DNA from: Candidatus Bathyarchaeota archaeon
GTDB taxonomy: Archaea > Thermoproteota > Bathyarchaeia > Bathyarchaeales > Bathycorpusculaceae
Length of the DNA: 64,000 nucleotides
Direction of reading: 5' to 3'
Assembly: GCA_026014615.1 (NCBI GenBank)
Contig: JAOZHZ010000028.1
Coordinates: forward strand, 310,001 to 374,000
The notes beneath the pieces are model-generated. The model was not told the origin of the DNA and did not search any database. It saw only the letters and a program-made list of their open reading frames with translations. Positions 17,590 to 26,070 of this stretch are shown here, piece after piece (position 1 is the stretch's first letter; each line of letters begins with the position of its first letter). Both the position numbers and the translations under genes were made by a program.

Positions 17590-18384
17590 TTACCATACTT
17601 CCTGATAATCTGCTACAGTAATGTCCCATCCTGTCAGTGCCGTGCCTTCGTAAAAGACGTTTGTTCGTATATTCATCTGAGACCCCGCGCGAATAAACCC
17701 TGCCTCTACGTAAGTTTCGTTTGCCACAACGTCATTTTGATACAGAACAACATACAACCGTACGTTTGCTACGTCTTTGATGCCCCTGTTTAGAACCTCG
17801 CCAGTTATCCACAGTCTTGGATCATCATCAGTTCTAACGTCAGTTGCTCCAAGCCTAGTAACGACGCCAGGGTGCCGCAAGTTCTGTATTTCTTCTTCTA
17901 ATCCATCTATCCACTGGTCCCTTTCATCCACTAACGCCCATAGCGACTCAATTTCCGCGTCCCGTTCACTTATGCAAACGTCTCGCTCATCTATCCACGC
18001 GTTCCTTTCCATTATTAAGCCGTCCTTTTCCTTTATCACCGCATCTCGCTCTGCTACCCATTTGTCTCTTTCCTCAACCGACGTCTTCAACGTAGCTATC
18101 TCGTTATCTTGTTCTTTCAATTGATTTTGTAAACTGTTTTGGTTTTCTTCTAAGTTGCTCACTTGACTCTCTAATTGGCTTTTATCGGAAGTGAGACTCG
18201 CAACTTGGTCTTGTAGTTCTTGCTTTTCTGTTTCAAGGGTATTTACCTGATTCTGCAGAGTATTATTTCCGAGAATGAACCAAACATTAGAAAAAAGGAG
18301 TGCAATTGCCAAAACAGCACATACTATTAAACCAACCTTTGTCTTTCCAAAGATATTTACGTGGTTATGTGTCATCTGAACCAT
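17590..18384 (-). CDS. Membrane-anchored coiled-coil protein with FxLYD-like C-terminal domain
   Basis: A short N-terminus is followed by one transmembrane helix (about 15-37), then a long coiled coil (about 40-165), and a beta-sandwich domain of FxLYD type (about 172-264, with ITGEVLNRGIKDVANVRLYV). The coiled coil contains eight near-perfect heptads of the form [AWV]-x-x-E-R-D. The frame opens at TTG 18402, but ATG 18384 fits better: the TATA-like ATTTAATACATAAT at about 18405-18418 predicts transcription starting near 18385, a leaderless mRNA. The bulk of the protein should be outside the cell. Function unknown. Confidence 0.7.
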   Translation of the reverse strand: MVQMTHNHVNIFGKTKVGLIVCAVLAIALLFSNVWFILGNNTLQNQVNTLETEKQELQDQVASLTSDKSQLESQVSNLEENQNSLQNQLKEQDNEIATLKTSVEERDKWVAERDAVIKEKDGLIMERNAWIDERDVCISERDAEIESLWALVDERDQWIDGLEEEIQNLRHPGVVTRLGATDVRTDDDPRLWITGEVLNRGIKDVANVRLYVVLYQNDVVANETYVEAGFIRAGSQMNIRTNVFYEGTALTGWDITVADYQEVW

Positions 18385-18491
18385 CAAAATAGGGTGGGGC
18401 AATTATGTATTAAATGATTTTGGTTAACACTGTAAGGCGGTTTTGAGGGGGAAGAAAAGGGCAACCTAAAAAGTACAGAAATAAAAAGAAG

Positions 18492-19070
18492 CTAGTATTC
18501 TTTGGGTTTTTCCCAAAGCTCCAGTCTCTGCTTCTTGAGTTCTCGACGTTTCTTCTGCAAGAAATTGTACACCGTGTGGTGTTCGCTGCCCTGAATAATC
18601 ATCTGCACAGCGCTCCTTGCAGCTTCAACCTCGTCAAATTCCCCAATGAATCCGACAGTGTGCCCATAGACGACTACGTCTGCCTCAGTTAACTCCTCGA
18701 TGGTTCGTCGTGTTTTGCCGTTCATGCCGATAATACGGCTCTTCACGCGTCGAATGTCTGAATCTGACCTGCCGAAAATCAGGCGCAAATCGACAAAGTC
18801 GAAGATGGCTTCTTCGTTACGAATTAAACGGAAGGCTTGGTCAGGCGAAAATCCCCTGCCGATAGCCGTGACTACATCTTTGGCTCTTAGAATGGTGGAT
18901 GGATCGGTGGCGTTTTTGTCCAGCGTGATTTCTACGCCGCCTGCGTCGCTTTCGATTTCCAGCTTAATTTGTAGGCGTTCTTCGATGTCTTGTTTGACTT
19001 TGCCTTCGGGTCCGATGAGGACGCCCACGCGTTCTTTGGGTATTCTTATAAATGTGTTAAGATTAGACAT
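18492..19070 (-). CDS. Archaeal KH-domain RNA-processing protein (Pno1/Dim2-like)
   Basis: The 192-residue protein has two KH folds. The first (about 5-85) has the loop IGPEGKVKQDIEE; the second (about 95-170) has IGMNGKTRRTIEEL. Eukaryotic Pno1/Dim2 works in small-subunit rRNA maturation with Rio kinases. The ATG lies inside the end of the Rio1 gene (8-base overlap), so it is translated from the same mRNA. The order aIF1A-Rio1-KH is a known conserved archaeal arrangement, which supports a role in ribosome assembly. Confidence 0.92.
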   Translation of the reverse strand: MSNLNTFIRIPKERVGVLIGPEGKVKQDIEERLQIKLEIESDAGGVEITLDKNATDPSTILRAKDVVTAIGRGFSPDQAFRLIRNEEAIFDFVDLRLIFGRSDSDIRRVKSRIIGMNGKTRRTIEELTEADVVVYGHTVGFIGEFDEVEAARSAVQMIIQGSEHHTVYNFLQKKRRELKKQRLELWEKPKEY

Positions 19071-19851
19071 TTTTTCCTGTAACCTGCTTGTAAACTTCTT
19101 CGTTTGAGAGGACTTCTACGCCTTTGCGACTAAAGAACTTATTCACGTTAGTTATGTCCCTGTTCAAGAGAAACTTGGCTTGAGGATGCGAAATCGGAAC
19201 GGACTGGGACATGTCAAACATGACCAGTTTGCCTTTCCAAATCATCAAGTTGTACTCGCTTAAGTCGCCGTGCACAAGCTCCGCTTCTCGATACAGTCGC
19301 TTCATGTACGTTATCAACTGCTTGTATGTTTTCTGCGGGTCGTTGGGTGCCTGCTCTTTAAGCGAAGGTGCACTAACGCCGTCCTTTCCAAGGAACTCCA
19401 TAACAACCACGTTACGTTCAACCGCGATGGGCTTCGGCACACGCACCTTAGCCTTTTCTGCCGCATCCAAGTTCCTGAACTCCTTCTGAGCCCACGTAGA
19501 AATCAAAGAACGCGTATCCCGCTTCACGTTCTTGAAGCGGTAATCCCCTTCTATGTACATAATCATGCCTTTCTTGAACTCAGCCGACGAGGTCAAGTAG
19601 ATTTTTACGGCCCGGTCTTCGCCGGTTTTGGTTTTGCCCCAGTAAACCCGTGCTTCTTTCCCTGCGTTTACTACGCCGTTTAACTCGTATAGTACGCCGC
19701 TGGTGAGGAAACGGTACAGAACCATTCGTGTGGATTGGTCAAAGACTTCTTCTATGGTGGCGCGTTCTTCGCTGACGTTGTGGATAAGCATGCGGTCTCG
19801 GCGTTCCACATTTTTTTCTTGTCGCTTGAGTTTTTCGCGGGCTTTGGACAT
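19063..19851 (-). CDS. rio1: Rio1-family serine kinase/ATPase
   Basis: The protein of about 262 residues has the Rio1 ATP loop GKEARVYWG (about 66), the catalytic HGDLSEYN (about 196-203) and the metal-binding DMSQ (about 213). Rio1 acts in late small-subunit maturation. The ATG at 19851 is the likely start; an in-frame TTG at 19857 adds two residues. Middle gene of the aIF1A-rio1-KH operon. Confidence 0.94.
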   Translation of the reverse strand: MSKAREKLKRQEKNVERRDRMLIHNVSEERATIEEVFDQSTRMVLYRFLTSGVLYELNGVVNAGKEARVYWGKTKTGEDRAVKIYLTSSAEFKKGMIMYIEGDYRFKNVKRDTRSLISTWAQKEFRNLDAAEKAKVRVPKPIAVERNVVVMEFLGKDGVSAPSLKEQAPNDPQKTYKQLITYMKRLYREAELVHGDLSEYNLMIWKGKLVMFDMSQSVPISHPQAKFLLNRDITNVNKFFSRKGVEVLSNEEVYKQVTGKNV

Positions 19852-19944
19852 AATCAACCATTAACATAATCGCTTTTTCGATGTTATAAGGATTTAAAAA
19901 CAAAAAGCAAAACCGAAAGAACAAAAGATGGTTTTGGATACCGC

Positions 19945-20250
19945 TTAAACTGTGAGGTAGCCTTTTCGGCGCAGAATCTCAGCTTGACCATGAGTGTAAC
20001 GCCAAGTCACGTCAGCGCGTGTGTCGGTTTGGAATTCCCACGGTGCAACTAGTACTACGTCGCCTTCGCGTATCCAGACTCTGCGTTTCATTTTGCCTCG
20101 GATTCTGCAGAGGCGTTCTTTGCCGTCTTGGCATTTAACCATGATGCGGTCAAAACCCAGTAACTTCGTAACTAAACCTAACAATTCTTCCTTCGAGGGG
20201 TACACCATTTCGTTTAGGCGCCCTTCGCTTAGCACTTTTTTCTTACCCAT
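19945..20250 (-). CDS. eif1A: Translation initiation factor aIF1A
   Basis: The 101-residue OB-fold protein has a basic N-terminus (GKKKVLSEG) and the typical RIRGKMKRRVWIREGDVVLVAPWEFQ region split over strands 2-4. It binds the A site of the small subunit during initiation. First gene of the operon leading to rio1; 93 bases separate it from rio1. The normal length and lack of the long eukaryotic tails fit archaea. Confidence 0.95.
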   Translation of the reverse strand: MGKKKVLSEGRLNEMVYPSKEELLGLVTKLLGFDRIMVKCQDGKERLCRIRGKMKRRVWIREGDVVLVAPWEFQTDTRADVTWRYTHGQAEILRRKGYLTV

Positions 20251-20507
20251 CTAAACATCTCACGGGTTAATCTCTTTGAAGAATGATAGATGTTGCTTAA
20301 AAGCATGTTCATCCATTTTTCGCACATTTCTATAGTCTACTTCCAAAAGCCAAAAGGTAACCGCCAGCAGAGCCAATATGTATCATTGGAAAAAATAGGT
20401 TTAAATTTTTAGAACGGTAACTTAATGTCGCAACAAATTGAGGTGTTTACGGGACGTCTTACGTTTTTAACCTACCCCAACGCGACAACCAGAAGCTAAA
20501 GCAAGTT

Positions 20508-21254
20508 ATGGACGCCGTTAAGCAGAACCGCAAACTGCACACGTACTGGCGATGCAGCAACGTCATGGCAATCGAACGCATGGGCTACACCGACCACGGA
20601 CCAACCCACGTTAAAATCGTTTCAAACCTGGCATTGAAGCTTTTGCGGATTCTTGTCGCCAAGCAAGTGACTCCCAGCATCGTTAAGGATTACGGCATGA
20701 AAAACGAAGACGCCGAAGTTGTCGTGGTTTTGGGCTCCATCTTCCACGACTTAGGCATGGTCGTCATTCGAAACCATCACGAAATGTACAGCGGCTTGCT
20801 GGCGCTGGAGTTTCTTGACAGCTGCCTCGCCTCCGCTTATGGCGAAGAGGAACGAGCAATAGTCACCTCGGAAGTTCTACACGCTATCGTTTCACACGAA
20901 CGCCCTTACGTTCCCAATAACAACCCGTTGACTATTGAGGCAGGTATAGTTGGCATTGCGGACGCCTTGGACATGGAGGCAGGGCGTGCTCGGATTCCGT
21001 TTAGTGCTGGAAAAATCGACATCCATGCAGTGTCCGCTTTAAGCATTGAAAAAGTCGAAATCACGGAAAACGAGCTTGAAACGGGCAAACCGATAACCAT
21101 AAAGATTACCATGTCTAACTCGGCGGGGGTTTTCCAGATTGACGAGCTGCTAAAGCCACGGATTGAAACTTCAGGACTGCAGAAGTATTTCCATGTAGTG
21201 GCTGAGATTACGGGCGAGCGGGAACGACGGATTATAGAGAAACTTGAAATCTAA
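20508..21254 (+). CDS. HD-domain phosphohydrolase
   Basis: The 248-residue protein has the metal-binding residues of the HD superfamily: H in TDHGPTH (about 28-34), HD in SIFHDLG (about 83), and later H in HHEMYSG and D in GIADALDMEAGR. The likely reaction is phosphate-ester hydrolysis, perhaps of a nucleotide. The open frame continues upstream to 20442 and reads VFNLPQRDNQKLKQV, which resembles the start of homologs, yet no start codon is present there. A separate ATG at 20425 leads into it only if one base were added. Either the ATG at 20508 is right or a frameshift shortens the N-terminus. Confidence 0.8.
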   Translation: MDAVKQNRKLHTYWRCSNVMAIERMGYTDHGPTHVKIVSNLALKLLRILVAKQVTPSIVKDYGMKNEDAEVVVVLGSIFHDLGMVVIRNHHEMYSGLLALEFLDSCLASAYGEEERAIVTSEVLHAIVSHERPYVPNNNPLTIEAGIVGIADALDMEAGRARIPFSAGKIDIHAVSALSIEKVEITENELETGKPITIKITMSNSAGVFQIDELLKPRIETSGLQKYFHVVAEITGERERRIIEKLEI

Positions 21255-21320
21255 ACGGATATATTGATTTTTAACCCCGCAAAAGAACCATAAAAACAGT
21301 GTCACAAAGGGGTGTTCAAA

Positions 21321-21848
21321 ATGGTTGATAAAAAGGATATTCTAAAGTGGAGCAAAAAATACGACCGAACACAGGGTCCTTGGCTTCAGAAAGAGGCCGA
21401 GTTAGGCGCCAAATTCCGCAAAAACAGATTCTTAACCTGTCAAGACTTAGCTGAGGTTGTGGAATGGAAGTTCAAAGACCAAGAAAACAAGAAAAACAAA
21501 GCCCGTGAAGCCGTAGCCAAAAACGACGAAGCTGCAGTCGAGCGTATGTCCAGCCAAGCCTTCAACATCGTGGGTACTCAAGACGCTTACCGCATGAGCA
21601 GCCTCATTACAATTAACGGTGTCAGCCCAGTCTTAGCCAGCGTAATACTTGCGTTTTTTGACCCCAAAAACTACGCCGTATTCGACGTGAACGTTTGGAA
21701 AGCAACATTGGGCAACATACCACCTAACTTGTTCACTGCCCAAAACTACCTACGATTGATAACTGCCCTAAGAAAAACTGCCAATAAACATGGTTTGGAT
21801 GCTCGAACGGTGGAGAAGGCTTTTTTCATCAAAAGCCTCGAACGCTAA
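21321..21848 (+). CDS. Helix-hairpin-helix-type protein of unknown function
   Basis: The 175-residue, Lys-rich protein has in its second half INGVSPVLASVILAFFDP, then YAVFDVNVW. The turn G-V-S-P-x-x-A-S followed by a conserved D resembles helix-hairpin-helix DNA glycosylases, but a full catalytic Lys/Asp pair is not secure. ATG 21321 is preferred over the in-frame GTG at 21312 because AAAGGGG at 21306 is then at the right distance. It ends 12 bases from the convergent acetolactate decarboxylase. Confidence 0.6.
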   Translation: MVDKKDILKWSKKYDRTQGPWLQKEAELGAKFRKNRFLTCQDLAEVVEWKFKDQENKKNKAREAVAKNDEAAVERMSSQAFNIVGTQDAYRMSSLITINGVSPVLASVILAFFDPKNYAVFDVNVWKATLGNIPPNLFTAQNYLRLITALRKTANKHGLDARTVEKAFFIKSLER

Positions 21849-21859
21849 GACCCCTTTGT

Positions 21860-22588
21860 TTATGGGATTACAAGTTGGTAGTTGTTTATCTGTTGGATTT
21901 CCACGGTGGCGCTGTCTATGGTGCAATCCAGTAAGTGCCCACCAGCATCGTGCTCATCAGTGATGAAGTGTAAATGGTATCCCGCGTAGTCGACGACGCT
22001 CATGCTGTTTGGGAAAACGAATCCCACGGCTGTTCCTTCAACGTTGTTGAGGTTGAAGACCGTTTGGTTTTTCACGACCTCGGCGAGTGGCTGATATGGT
22101 TTTTCCTGCAGAGGGACGCTTCTTGTTTCGGCGTAGCTGTAGGTGCCGTGGACTTTTATGGCGTAAATGGCGTTATAGTCTGGTAAGGTTCCGTTGATGA
22201 AGCTAACTAACTCAGCGTACGTTAAGCTTGAGACTTGCGTGGTTTGTTCAGCCTCAAAAAAGGTTACTGTAGCATACGGTGTTAGTTCATCTGGTTCTAT
22301 TTCGCGGGGTATTCCACTGGTTGGAATCTGGTAGAATGTTCCGTCAAGGGCAATCATTTCCCCGTTTAATCCGTTTAGTGTTCCAATGCCAAAATCGCCG
22401 TGTTGGGCTAATTCGGAAAACGTTGTGTTGCCGTCGTATTGTCCTTCAGTAAGTAGGCTGAATTGTAAAACCTGAAACAGAGTGTCTTGTTTTTCTGGAT
22501 GCGGTGTGAACACATACAATGCAGCACTTAAAACAACTATCACCAACACAATGGCAACAATGGAACTCTTAATGCGGTTAACGGACAT
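21860..22588 (-). CDS. budA: Membrane-anchored/exported alpha-acetolactate decarboxylase
   Basis: The 242-residue protein has an N-terminal hydrophobic segment (about 9-28) followed by an acetolactate decarboxylase domain. This carries the zinc site YHLHFITDEHDAGGHLLD, whose three His match the family's H-x-H...H pattern, and the FGIGTL strand near the N-terminus. The enzyme converts 2-acetolactate to acetoin and carbon dioxide. The N-terminal segment suggests it works outside the membrane, as secreted bacterial forms do. No acetolactate synthase is nearby. Confidence 0.88.
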   Translation of the reverse strand: MSVNRIKSSIVAIVLVIVVLSAALYVFTPHPEKQDTLFQVLQFSLLTEGQYDGNTTFSELAQHGDFGIGTLNGLNGEMIALDGTFYQIPTSGIPREIEPDELTPYATVTFFEAEQTTQVSSLTYAELVSFINGTLPDYNAIYAIKVHGTYSYAETRSVPLQEKPYQPLAEVVKNQTVFNLNNVEGTAVGFVFPNSMSVVDYAGYHLHFITDEHDAGGHLLDCTIDSATVEIQQINNYQLVIP

Positions 22589-22765
22589 GTCCTTTTCTCT
22601 CTTTAAGCATTCCGTAAGTTCTTTCTAAACTAAAATGTTTTGCGTATGTACCCTCTAAATTTTGGTCTTCAAAGCGCGAGATATTTCGATTTTTGATATG
22701 TTCAGAGCTTGGGAACGCTGCTTTTATTCTGACTTCTTTCTTGTGTAGCAATAAAGGTGATTGAA

Positions 22766-23863
22766 TTGCGGAAAACCCACTCAGCAGTAATCCTGACAGC
22801 AATTTTGGCATTAGCAATGGTTTTTATGTTAAATGTTTCTGAGGTAAAAGCAGCGCCTGAATCCACTTTGATTGTTAGCTATACCATCACAGGCGGAGGA
22901 AAACCAGAAGCGCCCATTATAAACTACGTTGACGTACACGGTAAAGAGCAAAAATGTCCGCTTAACACCACTGCCGATAGGCTCTTAGTGAAAAAAGGCT
23001 CTAAGTGGTCAGTAACACCTGGGAACACGATTGTTGGCTCTGAGGTGGAGCAGTGGTTTTCTAAGAATGAAACTTGGTCAGGCACTGCCCCCGCAAATGG
23101 TAAACCGCGAACGTACGTGTGGTGTTATACGCATCAGCTTAAAGTCAGCTTTGATGTAACCCGTGTGTTAAAAACCGATACTTCAAGTGTCGTTGTCACC
23201 GTGGCAGGTTCAGATAAAACAGCGGCGCAGTTGCCCTACACCACGAACTGGATTAACAGCGGAACACCCCTGTTTTACAGCTTCGAAAGCCCATTGGCGT
23301 CCACATCTCACCCGTTAACTACATATTACACTTGGAATTCAACCATCGGATTACACCAAACCCTGCAAAAAAACACCTTCCCAGTGACCACAGCAGGAAC
23401 CATAACAGGCAACTACCTCCGTGAGCAGTCTCAAACAAACCCCATAGCAACATCATTAACAGTAGCTTGCAGTCCAGAGACCGTAAATAAGCTGGGAACC
23501 GAAACAACCTTCATCTCGGGAACCCTAAGCAGCAAAGGCATAGGCGTAGCAGGCAAGACAGTTGGCCTCAGTTACTTCGACGGTTTACAATGGACTCAAA
23601 TGGCAACCGCGACAACCGCTAAAAGCGGGGGATACCAGTACAGCTGGGACGTACCCTCAACTCTGGCTAATGGTCCCTACGCTGTAAAAGCCGAATTTGC
23701 AGGAGATGCCGCTTACAAACCTTGTTCGGCAACCACGGGAACATTTGGGAATGGGGGGCACTTGTTTGTGGTTCCTGAATACCTTTGGGGTGGCTTAACG
23801 GCGTTGGTCGCCTGTTTTGTTGCGTTAGTTGTTTTTAAGAAACGTGGCAAACGGTCTTCATAG
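22766..23863 (+). CDS. Exported Ig-like protein with VPEY-type C-terminal anchor
   Basis: The protein of about 365 residues has a signal peptide (to about 30). A beta-rich region of unknown family precedes an Ig-like module (about 230-325), and GNGGHLFVVPEYLWGG leads into a transmembrane helix and the tail KKRGKRSS. The last 140 residues are clearly paralogous to the gene at 42585-43691. The TTG start at 22766 is favoured: AAGGTGAT lies just upstream, whereas the in-frame GTG at 22757 falls within it. Confidence 0.75.
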   Translation: MRKTHSAVILTAILALAMVFMLNVSEVKAAPESTLIVSYTITGGGKPEAPIINYVDVHGKEQKCPLNTTADRLLVKKGSKWSVTPGNTIVGSEVEQWFSKNETWSGTAPANGKPRTYVWCYTHQLKVSFDVTRVLKTDTSSVVVTVAGSDKTAAQLPYTTNWINSGTPLFYSFESPLASTSHPLTTYYTWNSTIGLHQTLQKNTFPVTTAGTITGNYLREQSQTNPIATSLTVACSPETVNKLGTETTFISGTLSSKGIGVAGKTVGLSYFDGLQWTQMATATTAKSGGYQYSWDVPSTLANGPYAVKAEFAGDAAYKPCSATTGTFGNGGHLFVVPEYLWGGLTALVACFVALVVFKKRGKRSS

Positions 23864-23928
23864 CCGCCTTTTTTCAGGGGAAAATGGTATAAATCCAGAA
23901 GTTCAACACTATCTAGAAGTGACTTGAA

Positions 23929-24198
23929 ATGCCCGAAACGATAGCCCTGCCTGATACGGTCTATCAAGATTTAGTTTCCATATCCGAAGAACTTTCAGAC
24001 ATGGCCCGAAAACCCATCTCGCTCAGCATGGCAGTTTATCTTTTGACAGCGGTTTATCGTGCTCATCTACATGACCCCTGTGCAATGGACATGTTCCGAC
24101 AAAAAATGGCGAACGCTGACATTATGAGCCCTGAAGAGTTTGAGAAGGCGTGGGATTTAACGATACCAAATAAAGAAAAGAAAAACGAAAAGAAGTAA
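23929..24198 (+). CDS. Small ribbon-helix-helix-like protein
   Basis: The 89-residue protein begins with ETIALPDTVYQDLVSISEEL, a likely strand plus helix, followed by a second helix (SMAVYLLTAVYRAHL). This order resembles ribbon-helix-helix DNA-binding proteins or antitoxins. A C-terminal MSPEEFEKAWD stretch and a Lys-rich tail follow. No toxin gene is adjacent. The family call is tentative. Confidence 0.55.
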   Translation: MPETIALPDTVYQDLVSISEELSDMARKPISLSMAVYLLTAVYRAHLHDPCAMDMFRQKMANADIMSPEEFEKAWDLTIPNKEKKNEKK

Positions 24199-24427
24199 CA
24201 CAACTCCTCAGTTTTATCTGAGCCGTTCCCTTAAGACCATAATCAGTGCGGCAATGACCAGTACACTGCCGTTGCGGCTGCTAAGGTTTCTGTAACTGGG
24301 ACCTTTTTTGGTAATTTAAAACAAGTCGAGTTCAGACGGGATTTTTGCAGGTCTGTAAAGTTATTTGGTTTTTTAACGGAGAGCAATTAAGTGTTGTAGG
24401 TGGGTACATCCAATGATTTTGAATGAT

Positions 24428-24577
24428 TTAGTTGCGTTTGTTTTCGTTTTGCATAAGTTGCAATACGGCGTACTCAATTGAGGGGCTGCGCGAGGCGTAT
24501 TTACGTGTTTCCACCTGTTTATCCATCCACTTAACTATGTCGTCACGAATGGTGACTTGAATTCTCACTTTTGGCAT
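24428..24577 (-). CDS. 49-residue CopG-type ribbon-helix-helix protein
   Basis: ATG at 24577 opens a 49-residue frame ending TAA at 24428. The protein reads VRIQVTIRDDIVKWMDKQV, then SRSPSIEYAVLQLMQNE: strand, helix, turn, helix, as in CopG/MetJ/Arc repressors. A TATA-like AAATATAAAG lies about 24-27 bases upstream, which predicts a leaderless transcript. It is probably a DNA-binding regulator. No partner toxin or target is apparent; the neighbouring 23929 gene may be a distant relative. The rest of 24199-24427 holds no convincing gene. Confidence 0.8.
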   Translation of the reverse strand: MPKVRIQVTIRDDIVKWMDKQVETRKYASRSPSIEYAVLQLMQNENKRN

Positions 24578-24758
24578 TGCATGTTACCGCTTGATTCTTT
24601 ATATTTTGCTAAGCTTATTGAGCTTGTGGATTCTGACTTCTAATTACTCTTCAAGAAGCTTATTTCTGTTTGTGCCCGTTGGTACACAACCATACACACC
24701 GCTGAAAACTGAGAAAAAGATATGTGCTCCACGAACGTATAAAATCACGGTGCTAAAG

Positions 24759-25271
24759 ATGGAAACTTTTGAAGCCATAAAAAAAAGACGAAGTATAAGA
24801 AGCTACCAAGAAAAACCTGTAGAAGAAACAAAACTTCTGCGAATTCTTGAAGCCGCAAGGCTTTCCCCTAGCGCCGTAAACATGCAACCCTGTGACCTTA
24901 TTGTTGTCAAAGAGCCAGAAGCAAAAAAACGCTTATCAAAAGCCTACCCGCGAACATGGTTCGAGAAAGCACCCCTAATAGTTATTGTCTGTGCAACTCC
25001 TGAAAAGGCTTGGCAAAGAAAAGATGGAGAAGAAATCTGGAAAATCGACGCTGCCATTGCCATGCAAAGTTTAGTTCTTGCTGCCACGGCGGAGGGGTTA
25101 GGGACTTGTTGGGTTTGTGCGTTTGACGAGGAAAAAACCAGGGACGCCCTTGGAATTCCAGAGACTGTGCGTGTGGTTGCCATGACTCCTTTAGGTTACA
25201 CGGCTGAACAGAAAGGAGAAGTCACTGAAAGAAAACCTTTGACCGAATTCATCCATTATAATCAATGGTAA
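24759..25271 (+). CDS. Nitroreductase-family FMN oxidoreductase
   Basis: The 170-residue protein starts with the family signature FEAIKKRRSIRSYQ and has PSAVNMQPCDLIVV and GLGTCWVCAF, the FMN-contacting parts of short archaeal nitroreductases. The frame is open upstream, but homologs start at METFEAI; a TATA-like CGTATAAAAT at 24736-24745 lies too close for a start further upstream and suggests little or no leader. The natural electron acceptor is unknown. Confidence 0.88.
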   Translation: METFEAIKKRRSIRSYQEKPVEETKLLRILEAARLSPSAVNMQPCDLIVVKEPEAKKRLSKAYPRTWFEKAPLIVIVCATPEKAWQRKDGEEIWKIDAAIAMQSLVLAATAEGLGTCWVCAFDEEKTRDALGIPETVRVVAMTPLGYTAEQKGEVTERKPLTEFIHYNQW

Positions 25272-25351
25272 CCCGTTAATTTTGTTGAACTTCTTTTTCG
25301 CCGCAAATCTTAAAGCCTCTTCAGCATAGTATAGTGATTTTAGGTGCTACT

Positions 25352-25897
25352 TTGAGCTCCATCCAACCTCCAGCTGAAGATGCAAAACAAAACAAACTAA
25401 CAGTTAAAGCAATGTTTCCGCGGATGGCACCTCGAACAGACGCAACAAAAAACCAGTATGTACAGGAATACTGGAAAAACGTAGATAACCTCTTCTATCG
25501 AACCATTGGTCACGCGGAAACTGCATTCAAAGTAAATATCTACATAAACATAATTGTGGTAATCATAGGAATCGTTATCCTCGGATACTCCATACTTTAC
25601 AGTTGGATAAACGGGCTCAACTTATACTCAACAGCGTTTGGCTCGCTAGGAGTTGTCAGCTTCATCGCCACATTTTACCTAACGCCGCAGAAGCGCGTTC
25701 AAAAAACAGTGGGTGATTTGACTCAACTGCAGATGTTCTACCGAACTTACTACATGCAGGCAGAAGCCATCAACGACTGGCTGTTTAACAACCAGAAAAA
25801 CCTTAGCCTAAACGATTTGGATACGGTGAACAAGCAGCTTGAAGCTCTCACCAACGGCTGCGTGGAAAAAATCGAAAGCTACATCGGAAAAGAATAA
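25352..25897 (+). CDS. Two-helix membrane protein of unknown function
   Basis: The protein of about 181 residues has a soluble helical N-terminus (to about 65) and two adjacent transmembrane helices (about 67-90 and 100-118). A C-terminal helical domain follows (TVGDLTQLQMFYRTYYMQAEA in part). The arrangement, helices flanking a two-helix hairpin, resembles membrane domains associated with conflict systems such as SLATT or TRADD-N-associated modules, but I cannot confirm the family. TTG 25352 is preceded by AGGTG at 5 bases; an in-frame GTG at 25334 is the alternative. Confidence 0.6.
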   Translation: MSSIQPPAEDAKQNKLTVKAMFPRMAPRTDATKNQYVQEYWKNVDNLFYRTIGHAETAFKVNIYINIIVVIIGIVILGYSILYSWINGLNLYSTAFGSLGVVSFIATFYLTPQKRVQKTVGDLTQLQMFYRTYYMQAEAINDWLFNNQKNLSLNDLDTVNKQLEALTNGCVEKIESYIGKE

Positions 25898-26070
25898 TTG
25901 GCTTTCCAAAAGCACCGTTTTGCATTATGCTTGTTTTACTTTTAGCATGCAAATTTTTTCCGATAAGCCACCTGTACGTCAATTTAGGAAATGAGTTAGG
26001 AAGTTTTCCTTTTTAATGTGGGATAAGTGTTATAAGCGGGTGGCTCCGTTGAAAATGTAAGTGATTTGGT

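Noticed and set aside
24215-24320. Minus-strand tail reading GSVLVIAALIMVLRERLR like a membrane anchor
   Set aside because: About 33 codons after a stop, without a start; may be a gene remnant but cannot be supported.
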